NCBI RefSeq assembly: GCF_000002595.2 | Contig: NC_057009.1 | Coordinates: forward strand, 4,853,283-4,917,282 | Source: Chlamydomonas reinhardtii | Lineage: Eukaryota > Chlorophyta > Chlorophyceae > Chlamydomonadales > Chlamydomonadaceae | Direction: 5' to 3' | DNA: 64,000 nucleotides | In this document: one piece after another, positions 31,033 through 47,700 of the stretch | How the letters are laid out: each line of letters starts with the position of its first letter | Numbering within the stretch: position 1 is the first letter of the stretch | Notes under the pieces: generated by a model | The model's database searches: none | What the model was told of the DNA's origin: nothing | What the model saw: the letters and a program-made list of their open reading frames with translations, nothing else | Program-made: the position numbers and the translations under genes

Positions 31033-33139
31033 GCCGGCTCTCACGCTGCCGCCGCTGAGATTGTGTGCTGCGAGGTGACCACCCGCCACAGCTCGGGCGC
31101 AGCCCGTGTCGGCGCCGCCGCCACGGAGCCCACAGCCGCATGCAGCCCTGCACGCGCGGCTGCCTCCAGCAGCGCCGACCCCATGTCGCCTGCGGCGGTG
31201 CGCTTCATCAGCGACCGGGCCGTCGCCGCCGGCGCTGCGCCCTTCACGGCACCTGCCCGGCTCACGTCCACGCCTCCTCCGCCGGTGTCTGGTGCGGAGC
31301 TGGCGGCGGGGCTGCAGGCGGCCTTCCCCATCCTGGGCGCGGCCTCGCTGGCGACTGGTGCCGGTGCCGTCAAGGTCCTGGTGGGCGGCCGCGTGGTGCA
31401 CCGGGCCGGGTGGGTGGCGGGCGTCAGCACCGGGCTGCGCCAGCGCGAGGTGCAGCACGTGCCCTCTGCGTTCGTGGCGGAGCGGCACAGGCCCCTGGTC
31501 GCCCTGGCGCGCAAGAGCGTGACGGTGCGCTTCCCGCCTGCGGAGCTGCGTGCTGCGCTGTCGGACCCGAGCCCGGAGTGGTTCGCTGACATGCTGCGGC
31601 CCTGCGTGCGTGAGGCGGTCGTGTGCGGCGAGGTGATGCGCCGCTTCCGGTCCAGGCACGGCCAGGCGGCGCTGGAGCGCTGGTTCCCCGAGCAGTTTGG
31701 GTGGACCGTGGAGGTGGTGTCGGAAAAGGAGGCGGGCGTGAGCGGCTGCTTCCGCTTCGTCACGCACAGGTGCGTGCAACCGGCAGTTGCGGTCACCCGA
31801 TATGCGTGTATGTTTCTGGTAAATGCCGGGGGTGACTGTGTGGGGTTGCATGCACGCACAGACACGCACATACGGTACCGTCTCTATCCTGGCTGTCCTG
31901 TCTTTTGTTGTGACTCGCGCTTCCTGTGCGCTTCCCATCTTGCTTGCAACGCAGCGCGTGGCAGGCCAACGGCAACCTGGAGAGCTACATGACCAACCTG
32001 TTCGCGGACCGCGACCCTGAGCGGTACGCCAAGACCGTCAAAGCACTCACACAGGTAGGTGGTGCTGCTAATGTTGCGTGGTGCTGGGTTTGGTGGTGTG
32101 CGGCTCCAGCTGCTGATGTCGCCCTGCTGCCGGCAACCCCATCGATGCCTTCCCTGACCTTGCACTTGCTTATGGATCTTGCCTCCGACTCCCGCAGTGG
32201 GCCCACGTGTGTGAGCTGCTGAGCGCCGCCGGCATCACGCACGGAGACATGAAGCCGGGCAACCTGCTGGTGGACGAGGACGGTGAGTGCTGACTCGCTC
32301 CTTAGCGCGAGAACGGCCCAACAAGCGCCGGCCATGCCAACTAGGGTTCTGTAGTCATGCGACACCATACGGGTTGAACCGCGCGCGGGGTCCGATGGCT
32401 GTGTGCCCCTATCTATTTCCTAATTGCAAGCGCCGTGCGTGTCCGCCCCTAAACCACCGCGCGCCTCACGCTACCTCATCGGGCCCGCTCGCCGCCCGTG
32501 TGTGTTTCCTCCCCAGGCAACATCAAGCTCACGGACCTGGACGGTGCGGCTCTGCTGCCTGCGCACATCGTGATGGACGCACAGGAGGACGCCGAGATGG
32601 CCACGGCGGCGGGCAGCGGCGGGGCGGCGGCGGCCGTCGCGAGCGCCGCGATGCGCGGGCTGGAGACGGCGGCTGTGTCCGAGTCTCCGTACACGATGAC
32701 GACGGCGTTTGCGCCGCCTGAGATGTGGGTGGGCTGGGCGCGCTCTCGCATGAGCTACCCGGACTCGCTGGAGCAGCTTCTGGCGCGTGCTGAGTCGCGC
32801 AGCTGGGCGGGCGCGCTGCAGCTACTTCAGCAGCTGGACGGCTGCGAGACGCGGCTTGAGCAGCTGCAGCTGCTGTCCGACCTGGGCGGCCGCGACTGGA
32901 TGTGCGCCGCCTCGCACACGTACCTGCTGGGCGCGGCCGTGTGCGACTGGTCCTGCGAGCAGCTGGGGCAGCTGGCGTGTGTGGTTGGTGGTGGCGGGCG
33001 GGCGCTGCAGTCGGACGTGGGCTTCCTGTCCGAGCTGCACGACGTGGCTGAGGGGCTCATGGCGCTGCGGCCGTGCCAGCGGCCCAGCATGCAGCAGCTG
33101 CGCACACGACTGGCGCGACTGGCAGATGACTGGTGCTAA
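31033..33139 (+). CDS. Kinase-like protein with C-lobe only; 5' end unresolved
   Basis: Four exons (31033-31769, 31955-32054, 32198-32282, 32517-33139) keep phase to the stop. If translation starts at the first in-frame ATG (31183) the product has 464 residues. A good 3' splice site before 31033 suggests upstream exons instead; one phase-compatible choice is a four-codon exon at 30756-30767. The catalytic-loop equivalent is THGDMKPGNLLVDEDG, keeping the Asp, Lys and Asn, with His-Gly-Asp in place of His-Arg-Asp. The metal-binding loop is LTDLDGAALL (DLD for DFG), and APPEMWVGW is the APE motif. No glycine loop or VAIK lysine is recognisable in the roughly 250 residues before. Activity is therefore uncertain; an ATP-binding pseudokinase or a highly diverged kinase both fit. 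Between APE and the C-terminus is a Leu-rich helical lobe. The substrate is unknown. Confidence 0.75.
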
Positions 33140-33915
33140 AGCAGCTGTCTATGGCAGTCGGGCAAGGCAGTAGGGGTGGAGAGGGGGTTGGGGGACAGAG
33201 GGCAGGTAACGTCACGTGCGTGCCTCAAAGCAGCGGAGGCCTTACCTGGCTCGGGCAGGGCAAAATGGGAAATTGAAGACGTGGTTATGGGTCCTGCAAC
33301 GCCGCCGGGTACACACGTGCTTGTGGACAATAATGAACCAACGGTATCCGCCAAGGTATGCGGCACGCACGGGCAGGACGAAAGAGAGACGTGGGTGCAT
33401 GGATGTGGTGCAACACCGCTGGTACACATATACTGCTGGCAGGGATGGTGTGCACTGTGGACTTGTGAGCAATAGCGGAGGTATCCGCATACATACCGTA
33501 TGGGAGGGATGCTAACTTGGCGGATTGATAACCCAAATTTTGTGTGTGGGACACGGGTATCTAATGAGCTCAACATATACTGAATGGTCTGTCTGATTCA
33601 AACAGTGGTGTGCGTGGCGTCACGTGGGCATTGGCGTAGCGCACGTTTCCCTTGAATGGAAGAGCCACCTTACTTGTTCATATTGCTCGCGTGGAATTGT
33701 GCTATACGACGGTTTTGTTGCATCCTGCATGCTGCGTGCGAGGGTCCGAGATGTCAACGGTTGTGGTGATGCCCGAGGAGTGAGGGAATATAAAGCCCTG
33801 CATTTGCTGTTGCCATCCAGCGACTGGAAGGCGGTTGGCCACGCTTGGTAGAGGGCTGGTTCGTGGGGCGGCGGGAGTGCGGGGCATGGTCTTACGCTGT
33901 ACCATGAAGAGCATT

Positions 33916-33920
33916 TGTAA
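33916..33920 (+). terminator. Candidate poly(A) signal of the kinase-like gene
   Basis: TGTAA about 780 bases past the stop. It is the first one seen, so the 3' untranslated region would be long. Confidence 0.4.
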
Positions 33921-34012
33921 GTCCGTGTCGCCGTTTGTGGCAATAGGCAGACGGGCCGGCTCATGCGGAAGTCGGGCCGGCTCTTCGCTAGCTCTTCAGC
34001 CCAGGCGCGTCA

Positions 34013-34017
34013 TTACA
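34013..34017 (-). terminator. Poly(A) signal TGTAA of the DPY30 gene
   Basis: On the minus strand the motif lies about 280 bases past the stop at 34298. Confidence 0.55.
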
Positions 34018-34297
34018 TCGGCCTCTTTTGCTGCAACAACAGTTACTCATACAGTATACTCACACAGCATCACCGTCCCCCCTGCGAACGCCCTAGGCGC
34101 CCGTGCTGGGCCTCTATGCTAGCACCTAAAACCATTCTCTACATAACCAGACCACCCGGACACGCCATGTAGCGCCGAGCAGCTGCCGCATTGCACTGCA
34201 ACGATTTTCCGGGCAGCGCAGCGACCCTGCCGCACCCACGCCTCCCCATGGCCCTCCCTTTATATACACCGACAGCTCTTGCTGGAAGCAACATCAT

Positions 34298-35005
34298 TTA
34301 ATCTGCCTTGGCCGCGGGCGCGCCCGCTTCTGCCCCTGCCGGCAGCGGCTTGGTGTTGGGCTGCGGGTTGTGCGACAGCAGGTAGTAGGCCAGGAACTCC
34401 ACAGGGTTGTCCGGCCGCTCCTTGCACAGCGCCTGCATGCCCTGCATGAGCACTGGCACGACCGTGGCCTCCTGCGGGGTTGGCATCGGGCATTGGGAGG
34501 GGGATGCACAGATGACAGGGCGAAGCGTAGCAGTGAGGAGGGCAGCACGTACGCAGTGGTGATGGCATCAGGCTGGTCGGAACCGTAAGTCCCCAACTCT
34601 TCACTTTTGAGCCACCCGAAGCTCATAGCACTTACCAGGTATTGACGGATGGGTGCCGCTGCGAGGTTAATCTTTTTGTGTACACCAACGGCCGCTTTCT
34701 CAGCAGCCTTGACCTGTTTGGCATGGGTGTGCGTTCCGGTCACGCGTCAAGTCTATGTAACCGCTGGCCAACTGAACCCAGGAGCCTTAAATCACCCGTC
34801 CGCCTCACCGCTTCGGGTGTCGTCTCTGCCACCGCAGGGAGCGGTGGAACCTGGGTAGTGTTATCAGTGGCTTGGGACGCTACAGCAGTCGCAGGTAGAG
34901 GGAAGGCCGGGGACGGGGCAGGTTCAACTGGGCGGTCGAAAGGGGCGCTTGCGACCCGCCCTGGGTCCAGACCATTCCAGCTATCATGCGCTCACCGTCG
35001 GCCAT
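34298..35005 (-). CDS. DPY30: DPY30-motif protein
   Basis: Four exons (35005-34996, 34927-34809, 34713-34636, 34471-34298) give 126 residues in phase. The first exon holds only three codons and one base, and its ATG context is good. Residues 1-43 are Pro/Ala-rich ([18 protein letters not shown]). The DPY-30 dimerisation motif follows: [20 protein letters not shown] then [20 protein letters not shown], with the key ERP.NP.EFLA.YLL core intact. In animals and plants DPY30 binds ASH2L in SET1/COMPASS H3K4 methyltransferases. The same fold in radial-spoke or adenylate-kinase proteins docks A-kinase-anchor-like helices in cilia. The short length favours the chromatin form but does not prove it. 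It is transcribed away from the aspartyl-tRNA synthetase gene. Confidence 0.92.
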
Positions 35006-35471
35006 TGAAGCTAATCAGAGGATACTGCAAATAGGATACTGTCAACGGATGAAATTTCGAAGTCGCGTACTTGCGCCTAGATCGTTATGTATAATGCATG
35101 GACTTTGCAAAGAAGCTGATTTACGCCTAGATGTGACTTCAGAGAATTATTCAGAAGCCGATGTGCTAGCTCAGGGGCGGGAACAGACAACGAAAGGGAA
35201 GCAACTGTTTAGTTTCTTGTATCAATAGCCGCGACTTCATGAACTGTGTATCAACACAGGCACAGAGGACCGAGCCTGCAGAAAGGCCGATTCCGGGTGC
35301 CCATCGGCCAGTTGGTCGCTTGGAGGCAACCCATTGCTTGAGTTAGGTCCCCACTTAATTGTGCTAAATCAATTCGCTAAACTGTCTCTCCTCGCGGCTG
35401 CGCGCGCTCATAGTCGCGGTCGTTTTCCCCAGCTTCTCGTGTCGCTCACTGGTCGTAATTGGTTCAGCAGG
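35006..35471. promoter_or_regulatory. Divergent promoter region, DPY30 and DARS1
   Basis: About 465 bases lie between two outward-facing start codons. The sequence is locally AT-rich around 35020-35240. No named motif was recognised. Confidence 0.5.
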
Positions 35472-40923
<5,452 letters not shown>

Positions 40924-41783
40924 GCGGCCGGCGAGCAGACGGAACGGTCAAGGGCTGCATTGTGTGTGGAAGCGTGTGTTTTGGGGTGCGTCAATGTGCG
41001 TTGGGTACAGTGGGGCCGTGGCGCAGGAGGCAGTTTGATGCGCTGAAGAAGGCTGTGCGTTGGCGCGCGTGGCGGCGTAGGTACAGTGTCGTCGGAGCTC
41101 GGATGCGTTAGATGTGCGCGATGTGGACACAATTTTGGGTGCAAGAGCCCCCTGGGTTGGGACGAGCAGGATGTGCAACTATCTTATTGTGCGCTGCACA
41201 AGACGCATACGGCGTGCGCGCTGAGTAGAGGTGTGCAGGTACGGCGAGGCACGTGTGGCTATACGGTCGGCCCATACGGTGTGCATTCGTTTCCTGAACG
41301 CATCGTCGATAAGGTACTGCTAGAACCTGCATACAACATTCTTTTATTGTCGCCGATGCGTCATACGCCAGGGAACCCCTGTCATACGCTGTAAGTGCGC
41401 CAGGCGAGCCGCAACTGGCGGTAGGTTGCGCACTGGCCTAGCTACAGTGTGCACCACAGCGCCTTCCCATGCAATCATGCACGTGATTTTAATTTCAGCG
41501 AAAGAGCCGCAGCCGGCTGATGCCTACAGCAGATATCATGCGTTGCCACCCGCTGCCTATGATTCAACACCAACGCAAGCCTACCGTAATGCAAAATGCA
41601 GTCAGTAATGATGGAGGAGTATCCACACCCACGCGGCCACGCCCCACAGTTTTTGCGCACAGCTCCTGCGACATGTACATGTAATCATACCGCCTCCTCA
41701 CCCACATGTGGCCATGACGCCACACGGTGTTGGCTGGCCTCACACAAGCGCCACTCTAGTGCGATTCCCGTCACGTACGCCCA
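40924..41783. other. Tail-to-tail spacer, DARS1 and SNAPC1-like gene
   Basis: This holds two converging 3' regions. A plus-strand TGTAA lies at 41390-41394. No further gene is visible. Confidence 0.55.
41390..41394 (+). terminator. Candidate poly(A) signal of DARS1
   Basis: This TGTAA lies about 470 bases past the stop and is the first clear one. Confidence 0.45.
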
Positions 41784-44700
41784 CTACTGGAGGTCTTTCA
41801 CTGCGGCAAAGAAGCGGTTGAAGTCCTCCAGGTCGTCATCTTCATCCTCGTCATCAGGTGCAGCCCCAGACACAGCCCCCACACCAGGGGCCCGGGCTGC
41901 GTTTGCTGACGCGGCGGTGCCGTTGACCCGCCCACCAGTACCTGGAGCATCCTCCGCACCGCTGTCATCGTCACCCTCTTCGTCCACGTCGCTGACCACC
42001 ACCTCGGCATCCTCATCGAGATCCTGGCGCATCACAACCGTCGAGCCCAGCCCCTGCGCAACCGGTGCCTGTCGCGTCGGTACTGGTGCCTGCGTGGCAG
42101 CAGCTGCGGCGGGGCTGACTGCTGGCGCCCTCCCTGGCACCAGCGGTGGCCGTGGCGGCAGTGCGGAGCCTGACACCGGTGCTCGCGCCCCTGCGCTCAC
42201 TGCTGCCATGCCAACACGCTGCCGCTTGGCAGCCGGCATGGGCGCTGCCGAAGGCGTGCCATCGCTTATCCGGGCGTCTGCAGCAAGCGGTGCTTCTGAC
42301 ACTCTGCGCTTGCGTCCCGCTCCACTTGCTGCAGGTACCGCACCCTCAACGCCAGTGGGGGCAGCAGGAGAATTGCTAGCCTTGCGGCCTCGTTTGGCTG
42401 CCGGTGCTGCGTCATCCCCGGCGGCAGCACCACCAGCTGCAGCGGCACCCCTGCCTCGACTGCGCCCGCGCCCGCGCCCGCTGGTCTCGCTTCTATCACC
42501 ACCCCCGCGTCCTAGTTGCGGGCGTGCAGCAGCAGCCGTCTGGCGCTTTCTCGCCGCTTCCGCCCCAGCGGCACCACCGACAGCGGCAGCAACAGCAGCA
42601 GCGGAAGCGACACCGCCGCCGCCGCCGCCGTCAACGAGACCAGCCGTCACACGCTGGGCCGCGGCCATGGCCTCCTGAGTGGACCTCAGCAGCTCCGCCA
42701 GCTCCTCATCCGACTCCTCATCTGCGTTCACAGCCAGACGACCAGCACCCGGACCGCCGCCCGCCGCTGACGGCCCGGGTATTGCGCCGTCGGCAGCTGC
42801 ACCGCGGCCTCGGCCCCCGCCCCGGCCACGGCCACGGCCAAGCCCACGGCCCTGGCCAAGGCCACGGCTTGATCCACCGGGCAACTGCGTCTCGGAGTCA
42901 CTGGCATCGTTGACGTCCTCCATAACGCCGTCAGCGGTCCGTGCCGCAGCAGAAGCTCGCCGCTGGCGAGGTGGCAGCGTGCGGGTTGCAGTCGCTGGCA
43001 CTCCGACTCCAGTCCCTCCGTCCTCTTCGTTGGACGAACCGCCCCCGTCTGACTCCCAATCGGACTCGGAACCGGGTGAGCCGGCGCGTCGCCGCTGCTT
43101 CTTGGCGCCTGCTGTGCTTGCTGCCTCCTGCCGCCGCTTACCCTTAGCGACTGTGCCGCCAGCGGCTGCCGCTGCATTGGCCGCCGCCGCCACCCGGCGC
43201 CCTAGCAACAGGCCATTGCGGCGCAGGAAGGCGGCCAACGTGGGCCTTCGCACTGCGTCCTTACCGCCGCCGCCGCCATCTCCAGCGCCGCCGCCCTCCT
43301 CCGCCTGCACCAGCACCTGCACCGCCGTCTGCCAGTTCTTGCGCCCCTCCCCAGCGGCCAAGTGGCCCGGCCACTCCGCCACATCCACAACGGCGCCGCT
43401 GCTTGCGCCCGCGTGCTCGCAGGCGGTGCAGGCGCAGGTCACGGTGCGGGCGCGAGTGTCCAGGCGGCCGCGGGTGCCGCCGCACACCACATCCAGACCC
43501 GGGTACGCCTCGTGCAGCAGCCGCTGTGGCGGTTTCGGAGATTTGGTGCCACCAGCGCCGCTTGCAGCGTCGGCCGCGGCTGCAGCGCGGGGACCGGGTT
43601 GCGCCTTTGCGGTTGCCGGTGCGGTACCATAGGGCTTTGCGGCCGCCGGCTTGGCCTTCTGCTGCCGCGGTTGTCCGGTAGCGGCGATGTTGGCAGCGGC
43701 GTCTGCGGGCACTGTCCTTGCTGAGGTGCCCGCCTGCTGGTGCGCCTCGATGCGGCTAAATTCTGCCTCAAGCGCCGCTTCAAGATCCAGGTCTATGTCC
43801 ACGTTGACGTCAGCCAGATCGTCCTCCGGCTCGCTCTCAGCTCGGGCAGTGCGAGCAGCAGCATTTGCCCTGCTGGATCCACGACCACGAGCAGGCCTTG
43901 CCGAAGCCTTAGCAGTAGCACCCGATGCGGACGCAGTGCCTGCTGGGCGCCCGCTTGACCCTGGCTGCGAGCCTGGCCGATCGCCGCGAGCAGCCGAGCC
44001 AGCACCGGCGGCGCTGCTCACGTCGCCGGCCTCCCTCCGCATCTGGCGGTCTTGCTCCGACAGCCAGCGGTCGGCCACACTGGCGACCCGCTGCCTGCGT
44101 TCCGCCTCCTTCTGCAGCAGGCGCGCGGGCACACCCGGCAGGTGCAACTGCCGGGCGGCGACCGCCACGTCCTCGTCCTCCTCATGCGCCTGGCCGGCCC
44201 TGCCGGCGGCAGCGCCCGCCTCGGCCATGTCCGGCAGCAAGCCCGCGGATTGCAGCTCCACCCTGTGCAGTGACACGGGATTGCGCAAGATGGGGATGGG
44301 CTGCTATAAACAATCAAGCACGGCAGCTCACGGCAAAGAATCCAGTATGGCTTGTGTCTGCACCCAACCGGCACTTGCAGTGCCACGCCTCACCTGTGTC
44401 TGATGACGCGGACCGTGTAGCTAGGCCCTGTAGGGCCGCTGCCCGAAGTCGGCCCGCCCGCCCGCTGCCGCATAAGCGCACCCAGCTCTCCCGCCACACG
44501 CCGCCCAGTCACGCCCGCCGGCCGGGCCGCCACCTCAGCCACAGCGTCCGCCACCGTCCGGGGCGCGGCCGCTGCCTCCGCTGCGGCGCGCGCCTCCTCC
44601 TCCGCAATCGCTGCCTGCAGCTCCTCCTTGCGCCGCTTCTTCTCCTCCGCCTTGCGCCGGCTAAGCGGTGGCTGTCTCAACAGCTCGATCACGCGTGTGA

Positions 44701-47700
44701 AGGAGGTCTGAAGTGCGTCGGCCACCTGCCGCCCGATGCTGGCCTCAAACAGCACCTCAGGCACATGACGCCGCTGCCTCCGGTCCCTCACACCGCCAGC
44801 CCCTCCCGCTTCCGCTCCACCAGTTGCTGGTGCTGCTGCCGCACCCGCGGCGGATCGGCCAGCTCCGCTGGCGGCACCTGCCGCCACTCCCATTCCCGCT
44901 GCCCGCCCGCCGCGCCGCCGCTCCGGCTCCGCGAATATGGCTTCACGCTGCTGCTCGTACGTGTCGCACAGCCGCTGCAGTGCCGCCGTGTCAGTGACGC
45001 CGGGCAGCGCCATGCGCAGGTGCAGCAACGCCTGCCGCAGCACGGGATTGGACACCAGCACGCTCTGGAAGGGGGCGCCGGGGCGCAGCCGCTCGTGCTC
45101 CGGCACGGGGTTGGCAGCGCGCGCGGCGGCCCGGGCGGCACGCTGCGCGGGTGTCAGTTCGCGCGGTGGCGGTGGAGCTGGTGGCGCACGGCGCGGGCGT
45201 GGCGTGGTGGCGCCGGGGTAGCGCAGCACGCCGCCGGGGACCAGCACGCCCTGACGCCACATTGCCTGCGGCATAAGCGATACACAAATAAATACTTTGT
45301 TAGTGCACGAATCGCCGAAACGAAGACAGCATGGTACTGTTGGGATGTACATCAGCAAGCTTTGCACCCGACCTCAGTACCTGCCACGTACCCGCATCGC
45401 TGCCACCGCGTCCTTGACCCCCTTGTCCGCCGCCTCCCGCACCGTGGCCGCCAGCGAGCCCAGGAGCGGCAGCGGCACGTACACCCGCACCCGGGGGCTG
45501 CACAGCTGTGTGCCGTACAGGCAGTACACCGCGTAAACGGCGCCAACACGTGCGGCCAGCGGCACGTCGGGCCCAGGAGGCGGCAGGGCCACAGGCAGCG
45601 GCGCGGGTGGCGGCAGTTCCACGATCGTTGCAGGCGCGGCTTGTGTCTGCGGGCCAGGGCCTGCTGCAACGGCGGCGCCACTACCAGTAGCTCCGGGCGC
45701 ATGCAACGCTAGCGGCGCGGTAAGCGGCCCGGCTTGCCCTGCTAGCGCCAGCGCCCCGGCCGCGCCCGCTGCCTGAGCAGCGCTGCCGAGCGTCAGACCT
45801 GAGAGGCCGGACCCTGTCGCGCCCGTTCCCGCAGCCGTCGGTGCTGCGTCCATGGCAGCGGCAGCAGCAGCCGCTGCTGCGGCTGCAACGCTGGCGACTG
45901 ACTGCGGGTCCAGCATGACGCCCACGGCTCCACCACCGCCTGCCTCCACCCCTTGCCCAGCACCAAATGCTGGAAGAATGCCACTTGCAGCTGCAGCTGC
46001 GTACGCGGCCTCAAAAGCGGCAGGGCCGTTCAATCTGAGGGGGTTGGCGATCAAAGGCCCGGCGGGTAGCGGCGGCGATGGGCCCAGGGCCATGATGGCA
46101 GGGGGGGGCGGCGAGGGCCCCGGCGCCATGGCATGTGTGGGCGAGGGGCCTCGACTACTGCCCCCTGGTGGTGGCCCTGGCAGCGGCAAGGCAGGCGGCG
46201 ATGGGCCTGGTGCCATGCTAGGGTGCGGCAAGGGGCCCTGTGCGGCGGCAGGCTGTGCGGGCTGCGGCAGCAGCGGGGTCTGTGAAGACGCGCCCGGCGG
46301 CGGGGAGGGCCCGGACGCTAGTGTGGGTGGCGGAGACGGCCCAGGCGCCATGCTTAACTGGCGTGGCAGTGGTGGCGAGACAGGGCCAGGCGCGGGGCCA
46401 GGCGCCATGACAGCACTGGGTACACGCGCCAGTGCCGGCAGCGGCCCGGCTCCCGGCATGGGGGGGCTCGGCCCTCGCTCTGACTCGCCGGCTGTCCCGG
46501 CCACGTCACGGACTACCTCAGCAGCTGCCAGCATGCCGGGGCTGTGAGAAGCTGCAGCCCGTCCAGGAACCGTTACCGGCTGCTGTGCGACTCCGTTTGT
46601 CGTGTGCGGTGGAGGCGAAACGGACGGCGCCATTGACAGCAGCGGCGGCGGCCCTAACGGGGGTGCTGCTCCAGCCTGGGGGCCCGGGCCCAGCGGGCCA
46701 GCGCCATCACCAGGGGCATGCAGCGTAAGCGCGAGAGGTGCCCCATCGCCGCCGTGTGGTGGCTGCAACCCATGCACCGGCGCGGTTGGCAGACCCGGCT
46801 GCAGGGCTTGGGGCGCTGGCAGTGCTAGCGGCTGTGCTGGAGCGTGCAGCGCCCCAGCTGCCCTGCCGGCATGCACCTCCGCCAGCTCTCGCAGCGCAGG
46901 CAGCACCGCGTCCACCATAGCAGGCTCCTGCTGCTGCTGCTGCTGCTGCGGTTGCCCTGAAGCTCCAACCCACGGCGCCACAGCCAAGGGTCCCGGCGCA
47001 GCTGCACCTGTGGGCGCTGGCTCCAACGGCACTGCCGGGGGCGGCAGCTGCATCAGAGATGGCAGCGGCGGAAGCTGTGGCAGAGCCCCACTGCCGTCGC
47101 CGCCGCCCAGCGCCTGCCCGCTGCGGATGGGCGTCATGCCGGGCGACTGCAGCGGCGAGAAGCCCAGGTCGCGCAGCGGGGAGGGCAGCGGGCCGCGCAT
47201 GGGCGAGGGCATGGCCAGCCCGCCGGCCTCGCCACCTCCCGCACCCCCGCCATCCCCCAATCCACGCATCAGAGGAGACATGGCGCCGCGCAGCAGCGGT
47301 GAACCCAGCAGGCTGCCACCCGCCACTGCCGCCAGGCTCGAAGCGCCGGCACGCTCCGTGCCTGCTGGCGCGCCCAACAGCGCCCCCCAGCGTGTGGGGC
47401 TTCCCAAGGCCGAGGGCAGCGAGTCGGCGGGGCTGAAGCCAACAGGCGTGTCATGGAGCGCAAAGGGCATCGTCGGCGCCGCGGCCGCTACGCCTGCCTG
47501 TGCCTCGGGCCCCACTGGCCCCGGCCCCTGCGCAGCTGTCACTTCCGCACCGTAGGGGGCTATCTCAGACCCTGCCGCCCCTGCTCCGGATGCCATTCCA
47601 CCAACGGGCGGTATCGGCGCCGCCTCGCCCTCTAGTGCGTCATAGTCGTCCTCCTGGGCCACCGACATGCCCCCCGCTGCTGCCACAAGCGCCATCGCCA

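Larger units (their letters stand above)
33140..34297. other. Tail-to-tail spacer, kinase-like gene and DPY30
   Basis: This holds two converging 3' untranslated regions, with TGTAA on plus at 33916-33920 and on minus at 34013-34017. No exon of another gene could be supported. Confidence 0.55.

Noticed and set aside
43290-43515. Naming the SAND-like module a RegA/VARL domain
   Set aside because: The Cys and GEGRKNW pattern recalls SAND folds of volvocine regulators, but the identity is too weak by eye to assign the RegA family.
43925-45712. A 595-codon plus-strand frame opposite the SNAPC1-like gene
   Set aside because: It is a shadow of the GC-rich minus-strand exons, with Arg/Pro-rich composition and no splice logic or domain.
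46602-47555. A 317-codon plus-strand frame rich in Gly, Ala and Pro
   Set aside because: It is antisense to the spacer exon of the SNAPC1-like gene and shows no start context or homology.
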